DNA of 64,000 nucleotides from Gimesia sp. Lineage in GTDB: Bacteria; Planctomycetota; Planctomycetia; Planctomycetales; Planctomycetaceae. The first letter of the stretch is position 1, and the number at the start of each line of letters is the position of its first letter. Below, in pieces: positions 54,669 to 63,520 of the stretch. The translations under genes were made by a program, and so were the position numbers. Location of the stretch: assembly GCA_002706765.1 (NCBI GenBank), contig PAJV01000016.1, forward strand, positions 1-64,000. The letters run 5' to 3'. The notes under the pieces are model-generated. The model ran no database searches. It had not been told where the DNA came from and was given only the letters and a program-made list of their open reading frames with translations.

Positions 54669-54704
54669 AACACCCTGACTGGAATCAGCGCCAGCCAGGG
54701 TGTT
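54669..54704 (-). terminator. Rho-independent terminator of rplM-rpsI
   Basis: AACACCCTG pairs with CAGGGTGTT, continuing as CTGG/CCAG past one mismatch, 8-base loop. On the minus strand it is followed by a run of seven T. It lies 57 bases after the rpsI stop. Confidence 0.92.
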
Positions 54705-54760
54705 GATGACTTCATACAAACAACAGAATCAGAAGTTGTTTGACGTTGTTCACACGCAGT

Positions 54761-55366
54761 TTATCGTTTTGAGAACTGGAAGCTCTTGCGTGCTTTTTTG
54801 AATCCGAATTTCTTGCGTTCCACCATACGGCTGTCACGAGTCAGGAAGCGACCGGCACTCAGTGTTTCGTGGAACTGGTTGTTGTAGCCTTCGAGAGCAC
54901 GGGCAATGCCCAGCACGATGGCACCAGTCTGCCCCGTGGTTCCGCCACCATTGACACGCACCCAGACATCGACTTTACCGAACATTTCGGTCGCCTTCAG
55001 CGGGGCTTCCACCATCTGACGATCACGTTCGACCCGCAGATATTCATCCAGGGCCTGACCATTGATCGTCAGGCTTCCGGTACCCGCTTTGATGCGAACG
55101 CGAGCGACGGCTGTCTTACGACGACCGGTTCCCATTGCCACACCATGCTTATCCAGTTTTCCCCGGATGACAGGTTCGGGTTTAACTACTTCGTCTTCTT
55201 CGGACTCAGCAGGCACGCCGGAACCGAGAGTCAGTTCAGGAACTCCCGATGTGGTGCTCATTGTATCTGCAGTCGCTTCTTCTGAAGTGGCTGTTTCAGC
55301 CTCAACCGGAGTCTGCTGATCTGGTGTTCCGGTTGTTACTTCTTCTTCTGGAGTCTCATTATCCAT
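54761..55366 (-). CDS. rpsI: 30S ribosomal protein S9, N-terminally extended
   Basis: A 201-residue S9. The normal domain starts about residue 75 (GVAMGTGRRKTAVARVRIKAGTGSLTINGQALDEYL) and ends with the basic tail KKFGFKKARKSFQFSKR, which reaches toward the decoding site. Bacterial S9 is usually about 130 residues; here an acidic, Glu/Thr/Ser-rich extension of ~70 residues (MDNETPEEEVTTGTPDQQTPVEAET...) precedes it. GGG at NGGGTTGQTGAIVLGIARAL is typical. It is downstream of rplM by 68 nt, ending in a strong terminator. Confidence 0.95.
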   Translation of the reverse strand: MDNETPEEEVTTGTPDQQTPVEAETATSEEATADTMSTTSGVPELTLGSGVPAESEEDEVVKPEPVIRGKLDKHGVAMGTGRRKTAVARVRIKAGTGSLTINGQALDEYLRVERDRQMVEAPLKATEMFGKVDVWVRVNGGGTTGQTGAIVLGIARALEGYNNQFHETLSAGRFLTRDSRMVERKKFGFKKARKSFQFSKR

Positions 55367-55434
55367 GACGGTTAACTACTCTTATCTGATATTCTGAAAA
55401 GGGAACAATAGAAGTTTGTCTGCTTCTGCTCGGA

Positions 55435-55923
55435 TTATGGCAGCAGGTGAGCGGGCATATCCTGAGGCTGTTGTGACTGATGTTCATGAGTCGGGCCAGC
55501 ATAGAGCTTGAGTTTTTTCAGCATCTGGCGACCCAGTTTATTTTTGGGAAGCATGCGACGGACGGCTTCAGAGAGAACCTGGGTCGACTGACCCCGTTCC
55601 AGTTTCATCTCAGCAGTGACCACTTTCAGACCGCTGGGATAACCTGAATAGGTTGCATATCCTTTTCGCAACATCTTCTGAGAGAAATAGGGGTGTGTGT
55701 CGTGGGCAAGTCCCTTACCGGAAAACTTTACCTTGTCACAGTTTAGGACAATCACATAATCCCCGGTATCCACATGAGGCGTGTAGGTCGGCTTGTGCTT
55801 ACCCATCAGAATGGTCGCAATTTTCGCGGCCAGCCGCCCCACAATCAGATTGTCTGCATCAACAACAAACCACTCAGGGTTAACAGTCTTTGCATTTGCC
55901 ATAAAGGTTTTTGTAGTAGACAC
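55435..55923 (-). CDS. rplM: 50S ribosomal protein L13
   Basis: A 162-residue L13. The core is conserved (EWFVVDADNLIVGRLAAKIATILMGKHKPTYTPHVDTGDYVIVLNCDKVKFSGKG), with the family GMLPKN-type segment VRRMLPKNKLGRQMLKKLKLYAGPTHEHQSQQP. It ends slightly longer than usual with a Gln/Pro/Leu tail. It is upstream of rpsI, the standard order. A candidate promoter lies at 55944-55971. Confidence 0.95.
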   Translation of the reverse strand: MSTTKTFMANAKTVNPEWFVVDADNLIVGRLAAKIATILMGKHKPTYTPHVDTGDYVIVLNCDKVKFSGKGLAHDTHPYFSQKMLRKGYATYSGYPSGLKVVTAEMKLERGQSTQVLSEAVRRMLPKNKLGRQMLKKLKLYAGPTHEHQSQQPQDMPAHLLP

Positions 55924-56280
55924 CGGTTATTCCTCAAACGTAAACGATATAATATTCAATACTTATGTCAATATGCACTATATAAATGCATGTCAGTTCA
56001 TCGAGGGAATTCTGCCCCACCGTCGGAAATACGCCGATAAGGGGAGCGCATACAAACCGCAAGGGAGCGGATAACAGTAACCTTTTTGATCTGCATCTTC
56101 AACTTTGGCAGGGCGGAAAATCTGTGCTGGAACACAAAAAAGCAGAGAAAAGTGACTTTTCTTCCCCAAGCCGACTGCCGTCAGGCTGCCTCGATTTTCC
56201 AGATCATTCAAGACTGCCTCGCGAAGCGCTGCCGCGGATCTCTCTAAGAGGGATCAACGCTCATCGGTACAGGTACACGA
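55924..56280. other. Intergenic region between rplM and flgL
   Basis: 357 bases with the rplM promoter at the left end. The right end contains an imperfect hairpin (GATCTCTCT/AGAGGGATC, near 56237-56255), downstream of flgL on the minus strand, without a T-run. No csrA or fliW gene, often found near flgL, is present. Confidence 0.5.
55944..55971 (-). promoter_or_regulatory. Candidate promoter of rplM-rpsI
   Basis: A perfect TTGACA (55966-55971) with a 16-base AT-rich spacer and TATCGT (55944-55949) on the minus strand, about 20-50 bases upstream of the rplM start. The -10 box is weak; TATATC is an alternative with a 14-base spacer. Confidence 0.45.
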
Positions 56281-58542
56281 TTACAGATAGGAAAGCAGTG
56301 TGAGTTGCAAGGCCTGGGAGGTCACCTGCAGATTCGCCTGGAATGCATTCTGCCTCTGGGTGATTTCGATAATGACCTCGGTCAGATCCGTTTCGAATTC
56401 ATTGGAAATCGCTTCCTTGATTTTGACTTCCTGGTCTTTCAGTCGGTTGTTCGACTCTTCCAGAACGCTCATCCGGCTGCCAATATCCCCCCGCACCCGG
56501 TTCACGCGGGCGATTTCGGTATCCAGCAAGCCGCCAATCCGCCCGATTTCCTGATCGTTGCCATCCCTTAAGGAGTTCTCCAGTCGCGACAGCAGGCTGA
56601 GCACACCGGTCGATTCTTTCGGATTGGGTTCATCACCGACCAGTCCGACCAGGGGATCCGTGCCGGTCTCAATTCCATCAATCCCCAGTGCATAGGCAAT
56701 CTCGTTGGCGGGAATTTCCAGGGGACCTGTCCCCGAAGCATCAAAGATCGTCAGACCGTTCCCGGTTGTATTCAGAGTCACCTGCAGTTTGATGGGAACA
56801 AAATTCCCCTGGAGAGGGACACTGTTATCAGTTCCCCCTTCTGTGACTGCCAGCCCCAGTGCATCGGAAACGGCATTGCCGGCTATACTCAACGGGCCTG
56901 TACCTGAATTATCCGTAATCTGGAACGCATTGGTATTCGGATCAATGCCCGCCACCAGGTTGCCTGGATCGACGGCATTAATTGAATCCAGCACATCCTG
57001 CACGCTTGCATCACCGGCCAGACTGACATTCACCACCGAACCATCGCGGCGGGTAATATCCAGGGTCGTGGCTCCCACGGGAACGCCCTGCCCCAGATTC
57101 AGATCTGCCAGCGGGGTGGTACCGTCGAAGACCTCAAAATCATTAATCCGGTCAATGACATCCTGAACGGTTTTCGTGCCACTCAGGTCCAGGTTGACCG
57201 TGGTCCCGTCCCGCCTGATGATCTGCAGCTGCTTACCGGTATCCACGTCGACGCCCCGGCCGTAATTCAATTCCGAAAGTGAGGTACTTGCAGAGAAAGT
57301 GGCAATTCCCAGTCCAGCGGCATTGCTGCCCCCATTATTTTCGCCGATCGAGAAATCCGCGCCACTCACCCGGCTGGAGATCGCCAGTCCATTCTTCGCG
57401 TCATTGAAGCCCAGGTTGAGATCCGGATCGGCGGTTCTGATCAGATTGAACACATCTTCGATTGTGGTGGCAGTCGAAAGATCAATGGTATGGGTCTGCC
57501 CGCCATTATTAATCACCAGTCCTGTTCCCGCGGTGGCCCCGATCCCGGCACCGCCGTTAAGAGACGCCAGTGTGGTCTGCAGCGTGATTCCAGGATTGAT
57601 ATCACCACCGTTGACCTGCGCCACGGCGGTACTGGCAATTCCCAGATCGGTTGCCAGACTTGATCCGATTACATTGGAGACGGCTACGGTCCCCGCAGAG
57701 GGAGTCAGCCTCAAACCGCTCGCGCTGGCAGGATCAATATCCACGGTCAGCGTCAGCGGACCACCGGCAAAGGCATTTTCCAGAACCGTTTTGAGATCCT
57801 GCACCGTTTCAACGCCGGAAAGATCCACGGTCTGGGTCTGCGGAGTTCCGTTATCCAGTGTCACTGAAATGGAACCGAGTTTGACACCCCGACCGCCGTT
57901 CAGATCTGAAATACGGGTCTGGAGCGATAACGCCGGGTTGATGTCACTCCCGAATTCCGGCGTACTGGCCGCAAAGGCTGAAATCCCGTCAAAGTTATTC
58001 GGAAGCAGGGTCTGTTTATTAATGTAAGACTGGATCTGATGATCGTCACCACGGTAGACCACCAGTCCGTCTGTCCCTTCTTCAAAGGGAGCCACATTGG
58101 TCTGGCTTCCGGAAAACAGGTACTGTCCGCGAAAGGTGGTGTTGCCGGCGTTGATCACCTGGGTTCTCAGGGAAGCAATCTGATCGGCGAGTGCCACACG
58201 TTCGGCGTCGGTGACGGTTGAACCCACACCTGAAAGAGAAATCGCTTTCGCCGCATTGAGTGCATCACTGACACTGCCCAGTGAAGTTTCACTCATGGTC
58301 AGCATGCTCAGACTCGTATTGATATTCGACTGGTATTGCTGCTGCCGTTCGAAAGTCGACTGCAGAATGATCGTTCGGAGCGCCGCCCCGGGTGATTCAC
58401 TGGCCAGTGAAAACAGCTGTCCGGTCGCCACCTGCTGCTGCAGCTTTGCCAGCTCCAGCGCATTGTCATTCAATGAGACTTTCAACCGATCCGACAGCAT
58501 CGTCGAAGGCAGCCTACCTGGCAGAATGGGACCAATCGTCAT
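56281..58542 (-). CDS. flgL: Flagellar hook-filament junction protein FlgL, enlarged
   Basis: A 753-residue FlgL (HAP3), more than twice the usual ~300-400. The N-terminal flagellin-like helices (LSDRLKVSLNDNALELAKLQQQVATGQLFSLASESPGAALRTIILQSTFERQQQYQSNINTSLSMLTMSETSL) and C-terminal ones (GGLLDTEIARVNRVRGDIGSRMSVLEESNNRLKDQEVKIKEAISNEFETDLTEVIIEITQRQNAFQANL) are normal. Between them sit about four units like the flagellar hook IN motif (about 225-255, 340-375, 437-467, 492-522; each XX-DGTxxxxDLSGxxTVQDV). It joins filament to hook after FlgK. It is 59 nt downstream of flgK. Confidence 0.93.
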   Translation of the reverse strand: MTIGPILPGRLPSTMLSDRLKVSLNDNALELAKLQQQVATGQLFSLASESPGAALRTIILQSTFERQQQYQSNINTSLSMLTMSETSLGSVSDALNAAKAISLSGVGSTVTDAERVALADQIASLRTQVINAGNTTFRGQYLFSGSQTNVAPFEEGTDGLVVYRGDDHQIQSYINKQTLLPNNFDGISAFAASTPEFGSDINPALSLQTRISDLNGGRGVKLGSISVTLDNGTPQTQTVDLSGVETVQDLKTVLENAFAGGPLTLTVDIDPASASGLRLTPSAGTVAVSNVIGSSLATDLGIASTAVAQVNGGDINPGITLQTTLASLNGGAGIGATAGTGLVINNGGQTHTIDLSTATTIEDVFNLIRTADPDLNLGFNDAKNGLAISSRVSGADFSIGENNGGSNAAGLGIATFSASTSLSELNYGRGVDVDTGKQLQIIRRDGTTVNLDLSGTKTVQDVIDRINDFEVFDGTTPLADLNLGQGVPVGATTLDITRRDGSVVNVSLAGDASVQDVLDSINAVDPGNLVAGIDPNTNAFQITDNSGTGPLSIAGNAVSDALGLAVTEGGTDNSVPLQGNFVPIKLQVTLNTTGNGLTIFDASGTGPLEIPANEIAYALGIDGIETGTDPLVGLVGDEPNPKESTGVLSLLSRLENSLRDGNDQEIGRIGGLLDTEIARVNRVRGDIGSRMSVLEESNNRLKDQEVKIKEAISNEFETDLTEVIIEITQRQNAFQANLQVTSQALQLTLLSYL

Positions 58543-58601
58543 GATGACTCACACCGAAAAACAGGAATCGTGAATAGAGAATAAAAAGGGGCGCTCAAGT
58601 T

Positions 58602-60302
58602 TCAAATGTTAAGTAGAATCGTAAACAGTTCATCAATAGTACTGACCAGTCGCGCTGCCGACTGAAACGCTCTCTGGTAGGTCAGCACGTTAATGGTTTC
58701 TTCATCAATACTGACGCCGGAAAACTGTTCCCGCTGATTCAACAGCGAATCGCGGAACGTCTGTGCTCCCTTCGCGAGTGCCGCCTCTGAGGCAGAAGAC
58801 TGCGCGAGATTCGCTACAATTTTTTCGTAATAACTGTCGATGCTGATTCCGCCCAGCGACTCAATGGGCTTTTCAGAGAAAGCCGCCAGCAACACGGCAT
58901 TACTGCCGTCCGAGTGGCCTCCTCCCTGACCTGTCGCCAGAAACTGCTGATTCTGCTTGATAAGGGAATTGATACTGATATCGCTGGAATCAGCGCCGGT
59001 AAACAAAGTATTGATGCCGACAGCTGCCAGGGCGCCGCTGGTATCATTGGAGAATTTAAATTCGTAATCGGCATTCGCACTGATGGAGAGTCTCCCGTCC
59101 GTGGAGACACTGGAGTTCAGATTCGCCACACCGTTAATGGACGAAGCCAGACTGTCGAGCGTTGTATCAGTGCCGATTCCGTCCAGGTCCACGTTGATCG
59201 TGACGGTGTCGGTGATGCCTGTTGATTTATTGGTGACTTTAATCTGAAAACTGCCGTGGTTTGCCTGAAACGGCAAGCCGGACTGTTCCGAATTCAGCGT
59301 CGCCGACGAATCCAGCGCCCGCGATGCAGAGGTGATCTGTCCAAACCCTGCCGTCCCCTCACCGGAGGCATGGATTTTATTGAATTCAAAAATCAGATTG
59401 GAAGCGTAGGTATCCAGTTGATCGACAAAGCCGCCCAGGATTTCATCGCGACCTTCCACGATCCCTTTCAGCTCACCCCCCGTATGGGAAATATTACTTC
59501 TTGTCTGCGAAAGTAACACGTCGTGCACGACAACGCCGCGGTCGGTATCGGTCTGCAATTCGAGCTTCTGCGATGTGCCTGCCAGGACCAGGTAATCGGA
59601 ACCGGTAAAGACATCGATGGCCCCGTCGGAGCGTTCGCGATAACGGATCGGTATCAGTTCTGACAGCCGGTTCAGCGCGACATAACGCTGCGTACGCAGC
59701 GCGCCGGCATCGCTTTCCAGTAATCCCGATGATTCCAGTTTGGAAATCTTGGGATTCAAATCGATGATTTTATCAATCAGTTGATTGGCTTCTGTGACCA
59801 GGTTTTCCACGTTCACTGACTGAACTTCGCGCAGATCGTTGAGACGCAGGCGGAGTGAACTGATTTCCGCAGCAAATTTTTCCGCTTCGTTTATCACGAA
59901 TTCCCGGTCGGGAATTGAGCCGGGCTGATTGACGACATTATTAATCGTTGCCAGAAAATCATTCAGCCCCGTCGAGAGATCGCCTCCCGATAATTCCCGT
60001 ATTTCATTTTCCAGCTGTTTGAAAATCGTATTGCGTTCATCAATGGCAGAAAAATCGGTATTCGCAGAATGGATTCGCGTTTCGAGGAACAGATCGATCT
60101 GCTGCTGGATCCCCGAGATTTCCACACCGGTACCGACAATCAATGCGCCCTGTCGATACGGGGCGGACGGATTGAGGACCAGTTCTTCACGGATGTAGCC
60201 GGGTGTTCCCGCGTTGGAAATATTCTGTCCGGAGACCTGAATCCCGGTCCCGAATATTTCCAGCGACTGCTTGGCCATTGCCAGCGTAGCATTAAGTCCC
60301 AT
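58602..60302 (-). CDS. flgK: Flagellar hook-associated protein FlgK
   Basis: A 566-residue HAP1. Typical N-terminus: MGLNATLAMAKQSLEIFGTGIQVSGQNISNAGTPGYIREELVL, and the conserved end with helical SIDEETINVLTYQRAFQSAARLVSTIDELFTILLNI. The middle carries a Ser/Thr-rich domain (about 330-430). It sits at the hook-filament junction, exported by the flagellar type III machine. The start is ATG 60300-60302; no clear ribosome site. Neighbours are flgL downstream and flgN upstream. Confidence 0.94.
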   Translation of the reverse strand: MGLNATLAMAKQSLEIFGTGIQVSGQNISNAGTPGYIREELVLNPSAPYRQGALIVGTGVEISGIQQQIDLFLETRIHSANTDFSAIDERNTIFKQLENEIRELSGGDLSTGLNDFLATINNVVNQPGSIPDREFVINEAEKFAAEISSLRLRLNDLREVQSVNVENLVTEANQLIDKIIDLNPKISKLESSGLLESDAGALRTQRYVALNRLSELIPIRYRERSDGAIDVFTGSDYLVLAGTSQKLELQTDTDRGVVVHDVLLSQTRSNISHTGGELKGIVEGRDEILGGFVDQLDTYASNLIFEFNKIHASGEGTAGFGQITSASRALDSSATLNSEQSGLPFQANHGSFQIKVTNKSTGITDTVTINVDLDGIGTDTTLDSLASSINGVANLNSSVSTDGRLSISANADYEFKFSNDTSGALAAVGINTLFTGADSSDISINSLIKQNQQFLATGQGGGHSDGSNAVLLAAFSEKPIESLGGISIDSYYEKIVANLAQSSASEAALAKGAQTFRDSLLNQREQFSGVSIDEETINVLTYQRAFQSAARLVSTIDELFTILLNI

Positions 60303-60370
60303 AACGGTATTTCCGAAACAAAGGAGGTGTCTTCAACACAACGGACGACGGATCACTTTACAGCGAGCAT

Positions 60371-60892
60371 TCAAGCCGATGCGTCAAATATCACCCCTCC
60401 TGTACCACTTTCATTTTGACCACGTGAGTAGGTAGGCACCTTCTGACCTGCGTGCGCAATCAGTTCCAGTACCTGTGTGTAGTGCTGATAAGAGCGTGTG
60501 GACACAATCCACTGGACCCAGGTTTCATGCCGCAGCTTTTTGGACCGCTGCTGAGCGGCTGCAATTCTTTCGAACAGCGGCTCTGATTTCGGAACATCCA
60601 GTTTCAGGAGCAGGTCATGCAGTGAGTCGGCTGGCAGCCCCTGTTGCCCGGCGGACTGCAATAACTGCTGACGTCTGAGTAAGACGAACTGCAGCTCGCG
60701 AGTGAGTTCTGCTTCAATGACGCCGCATTCATCAATGATTTTGACATTGATCTTCCGGAGCGCCTGAGATTTCTTCTGATACAGTTCCAGCAACTGGTTT
60801 TGTATGGGTTCCAGATCATGCAGGATCCCCGACAACTGGCTGAGTAACTGCCGATGCTGCGTCTGTGCAGACGCACTTGGTGCTTCATGCAT
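60371..60892 (-). CDS. flgN: FlgN-like flagellar export chaperone
   Basis: A 173-residue protein of long helices (QLLSQLSGILHDLEPIQNQLLELYQKKSQALRKINVKIIDEC...LTRELQFVLLRRQQLLQSAGQQ), similar in layout to FlgN, the chaperone of FlgK and FlgL. It lies directly upstream of flgK, the usual position. Sequence identity in this family is low, so the call rests partly on context. The ATG is preceded by a purine-rich GAAAGGGG about 6 nt away. Its C-terminal tail (NESGTGGVIFDASA) is free of secondary structure. Confidence 0.75.
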   Translation of the reverse strand: MHEAPSASAQTQHRQLLSQLSGILHDLEPIQNQLLELYQKKSQALRKINVKIIDECGVIEAELTRELQFVLLRRQQLLQSAGQQGLPADSLHDLLLKLDVPKSEPLFERIAAAQQRSKKLRHETWVQWIVSTRSYQHYTQVLELIAHAGQKVPTYSRGQNESGTGGVIFDASA

Positions 60893-61030
60893 GGGAGCCC
60901 CCTTTCTCCCGGTTTACATAATCCGCCCTGTGAGCGGAGAAAATCGCCTATCGTTATAATCGGCACATTTGATCCAGGTCTCGCGTCTGTTTTAACCAGA
61001 ATCTTTTTTGCTGACTTAACGTGATGAAGC

Positions 61031-61408
61031 TTAAGGTGTTAAACCTGCAGCCGCATCGATCGATTCCAGCGAATTCGCATTCAACTGTCGTGCAAACGAG
61101 GAGAACAGTGCATCCGAGAAGCTGCCCCCCTCCTTTTTCGCCAGGTCTGTAGAGATCTGCTGGTCCAGCTGAGACTGAAACATTTCTTCGGCCTGACCAC
61201 CATGAAAATAGGCAGGCTTTCCCTGTGCCGATCGCATCGCTTTAAACATCTGCTGGTAAAACGTTCCCGCCACGAACTCCTGGAACTTTTCTTTCAGTTC
61301 CGATGGGTTTTGGCCGGTCTGATTTAATTCAGCAGGAGCGCCGCTCACATTAGACAACAGCGACGACTGGTTTATGGAAGGTTGAATGGCGGAGAGAGAG
61401 GTCATCAC
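61031..61408 (-). CDS. flgJ: Rod-binding FlgJ-like protein without muramidase domain
   Basis: A 125-residue protein, the FlgJ N-terminal (rod cap) domain alone: LKEKFQEFVAGTFYQQMFKAMRSAQGKPAYFHGGQAEEMFQSQLDQQISTDLAKKEGGSFSDALFSSFARQL. The C-terminal peptidoglycan hydrolase of enteric FlgJ is absent, so rod assembly must use another hydrolase to cut the cell wall. It lies between flgI and flgN. The ATG has AGGA 10 nt upstream. Confidence 0.88.
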   Translation of the reverse strand: MMTSLSAIQPSINQSSLLSNVSGAPAELNQTGQNPSELKEKFQEFVAGTFYQQMFKAMRSAQGKPAYFHGGQAEEMFQSQLDQQISTDLAKKEGGSFSDALFSSFARQLNANSLESIDAAAGLTP

Positions 61409-61460
61409 TGGTAATTCCTGAAAAGTGATCTAAAAATGAAACCGGCGTCAGCTTTACTAC

Positions 61461-62546
61461 TTAGTGCTCATCATACTCAGCGTGCAGTTTGCCAGAGCGA
61501 TGCAACTCGCGGATGATGCTGATCACATCTTCCGTCGGCACACGCAGCTGGTTCAGTGCTTCCACCAGCTGCTGCAGTCGTTGCGTACTCTGTTGTCCCT
61601 GCTCGCCGGTGATCGGCACAAAGCCTCCCGGCAGTCCCCCCTCTGCAGGATTTCCGACACCCACAGTTAGATTCTTATGTGAAATCACCACCGGACTGAT
61701 TTCGACTTCGCCGGTGACGACCACTGTTTGTGATTTTGGATTGACCACCACCCGCGCCTGCTGATGGGGACGATCAATGCCCACTTCCATGACCGCGGCC
61801 ACAAATTCGACCGGTGACTGCATATACTGCCGGGGAATCCGGATAAACACCCGGCCGGGTCCCTGGGCAATCGCCAGCTGCTGATTGCCGGCTTCAAAAC
61901 TGAATTCGGAATTGATCACGCGTGCCACTTCGCTGGCAGTATGAAAACCGGCATGATGTCGGTCGACCAGCAGTGTGATGGAACGCGTTCGGCGGTCGAT
62001 GAAGGGCAGATCGAAGTCCCGTTCCATCACCAGGCCGTTGATAATTTTCCCCGTTGCCTGTGAAAGATCGTCTTCCAGGATGACGCCGCCTGAACAGAGT
62101 CCGGCACCCACCCCGTTTCCGATTTCCGGCGTCGCGACCGGCGCGACCAGCAGTCGTCCGCCTCTCAGACTTTTCGCTCCCAGCATGGAACTGACATGGC
62201 AATCCAGTTTCTGTCCTTTGCGGATCCCGCTGGCAGGAATGGTCGCTTCAATCATGACCAGCGCCACATTGTTGGCAGCGGACAGATCTGCCAGATCCAC
62301 CACCGGGTTATTCAAATGCTTGAGGGCTGCTGCCAGGCTGCGAATGGTGGGCAGGTTCTTGCCGCCATCACCGGTGCCATCCAGGCCCACGACCAGCCCC
62401 ATGCCGGTCAGTTTGATTTCCTTCATGCCATACACGCTGCAGATATTTTCCACGCGTGTCCGCGCCTGCAGTTCGGAGACCGGACACAGCAGGCAGAGGA
62501 CGAACAGGATCAGACTGGAAACAGGTTTGAACAGTCGGGCTGGCAT
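61461..62546 (-). CDS. flgI: Flagellar P-ring protein FlgI
   Basis: A 361-residue secreted protein (signal peptide ~1-29, ending in LQA) that builds the P-ring around the rod in the peptidoglycan layer. Family features: TRVENICSVYGMKEIKLTGMGLVVGLDGTGDGG, then LADLSAANNVALVMIEATIPASGIRKGQKLDCHVSSMLGAKSLRGGRLLVAPV, GFHTASEVARVINSEFSFE and VVVNPKSQTVVVTGEVEISPVVISHKNLTV. Usual length, intact. Assembly depends on FlgA. It precedes the flgJ-like gene by 52 nt. Confidence 0.95.
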   Translation of the reverse strand: MPARLFKPVSSLILFVLCLLCPVSELQARTRVENICSVYGMKEIKLTGMGLVVGLDGTGDGGKNLPTIRSLAAALKHLNNPVVDLADLSAANNVALVMIEATIPASGIRKGQKLDCHVSSMLGAKSLRGGRLLVAPVATPEIGNGVGAGLCSGGVILEDDLSQATGKIINGLVMERDFDLPFIDRRTRSITLLVDRHHAGFHTASEVARVINSEFSFEAGNQQLAIAQGPGRVFIRIPRQYMQSPVEFVAAVMEVGIDRPHQQARVVVNPKSQTVVVTGEVEISPVVISHKNLTVGVGNPAEGGLPGGFVPITGEQGQQSTQRLQQLVEALNQLRVPTEDVISIIRELHRSGKLHAEYDEH

Positions 62547-62584
62547 AGTAATTTCCCGTCACATTTCAACAAAAAGAAGTTGAC

Positions 62585-63520
62585 TTAAAATGGAAAGAAC
62601 CAGTCGTACAACACCACCCCCCATGGTCGTTTGGTACTCTGATACACTTTACCTCTCTGGTGCTTGACGATATCCAGATTGGCAATATTTTCACTTAACG
62701 CCGTGTTATCACGGTTGACATCCTTACTGCGAATTTCGCCCGTCAGACGATATTCCCAGACATCATGATTGGTGCGAATGCTTTTGCGGGCTTCCAGAAT
62801 CAGGTTGCCGTTCGGACGGATATCCACCACGATGGCAGCAATCCGATACTGAATCCCTTCACGGTCCGCTAACTGGCCGGTACTCTGCAGACGCCCCTGC
62901 AGCTGGGTATCAATTTTCGGGCTGTTCAAAGCCGCGGGCGCCAGGTTGCCTGCAGCATCGATCCGCATGAACTCCTTGAGCTCCGCTTTCAGTGTTTCGG
63001 TTCGATTCCGGTTGAAGCGGGAATCCACGGTCACACTGGATTTTTCATCCACCATGATTGTAATAATATCATGGATCTTCACGACAATCGGTTCAGGGGC
63101 CGGTACATAAATCAGTGAATAATCTCTGATCAGAGCCGGCTTGGGTGAATTCGTATAAAGGTCTCCCTGGCCAAAGGTATTTGCCAGGGACTCTGTCAGC
63201 TGTAATGCTTCGGTCTGAAAGCCGAACTCGTTGATCTGTGCTGACGCCAGCCGGGGAACGCGTGGGCCCTGCTTTTCGTCAGGCCCCGCTGCCTGTGTTG
63301 TTTCTTCAGTTGTGCTTTCTTCTGCTGCGGAAGTACCCTGGGAGGATCGTATTGAAGTGCTCGAATTGGCCTGCGCGGTTCCCTGCGCTGTGGGTTCCTG
63401 CGCCAGCGCGACAGTCGAACAAAACAATACGATACTTCCCAGGGAAATCGCCTCCCGTAACACTGCCAGCAGCCTGTGGCGCTGACAGATTCTCTCACTG
63501 TTTCGTGTGATTATTTTCAT
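62585..63520 (-). CDS. flgH: Flagellar L-ring protein FlgH, signal peptidase I type
   Basis: A 311-residue FlgH. Core and C-terminal segments are typical (IVKIHDIITIMVDEKSSVTVDSRFNRNRTETLKAELKEFM, AIVVDIRPNGNLILEARKSIRTNHDVWEYRLTGEIRSKDVNRDNTALSENIANLDIV). The N-terminal signal (SIVLFCSTVALAQ) lacks a lipobox, while most FlgH are lipoproteins, and a Ser/Thr/Glu-rich segment (about 45-85) follows. The L-ring sits in the outer membrane, so this supports a Gram-negative-type envelope. Its start overlaps the flgA stop (ATGA). Confidence 0.93.
   Translation of the reverse strand: MKIITRNSERICQRHRLLAVLREAISLGSIVLFCSTVALAQEPTAQGTAQANSSTSIRSSQGTSAAEESTTEETTQAAGPDEKQGPRVPRLASAQINEFGFQTEALQLTESLANTFGQGDLYTNSPKPALIRDYSLIYVPAPEPIVVKIHDIITIMVDEKSSVTVDSRFNRNRTETLKAELKEFMRIDAAGNLAPAALNSPKIDTQLQGRLQSTGQLADREGIQYRIAAIVVDIRPNGNLILEARKSIRTNHDVWEYRLTGEIRSKDVNRDNTALSENIANLDIVKHQRGKVYQSTKRPWGVVLYDWFFPF

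Noticed and set aside
60318-60327. AAAGGAGGTG-like ribosome site on the plus strand before flgK
   Set aside because: It faces away from flgK and no open frame follows it; coincidence.
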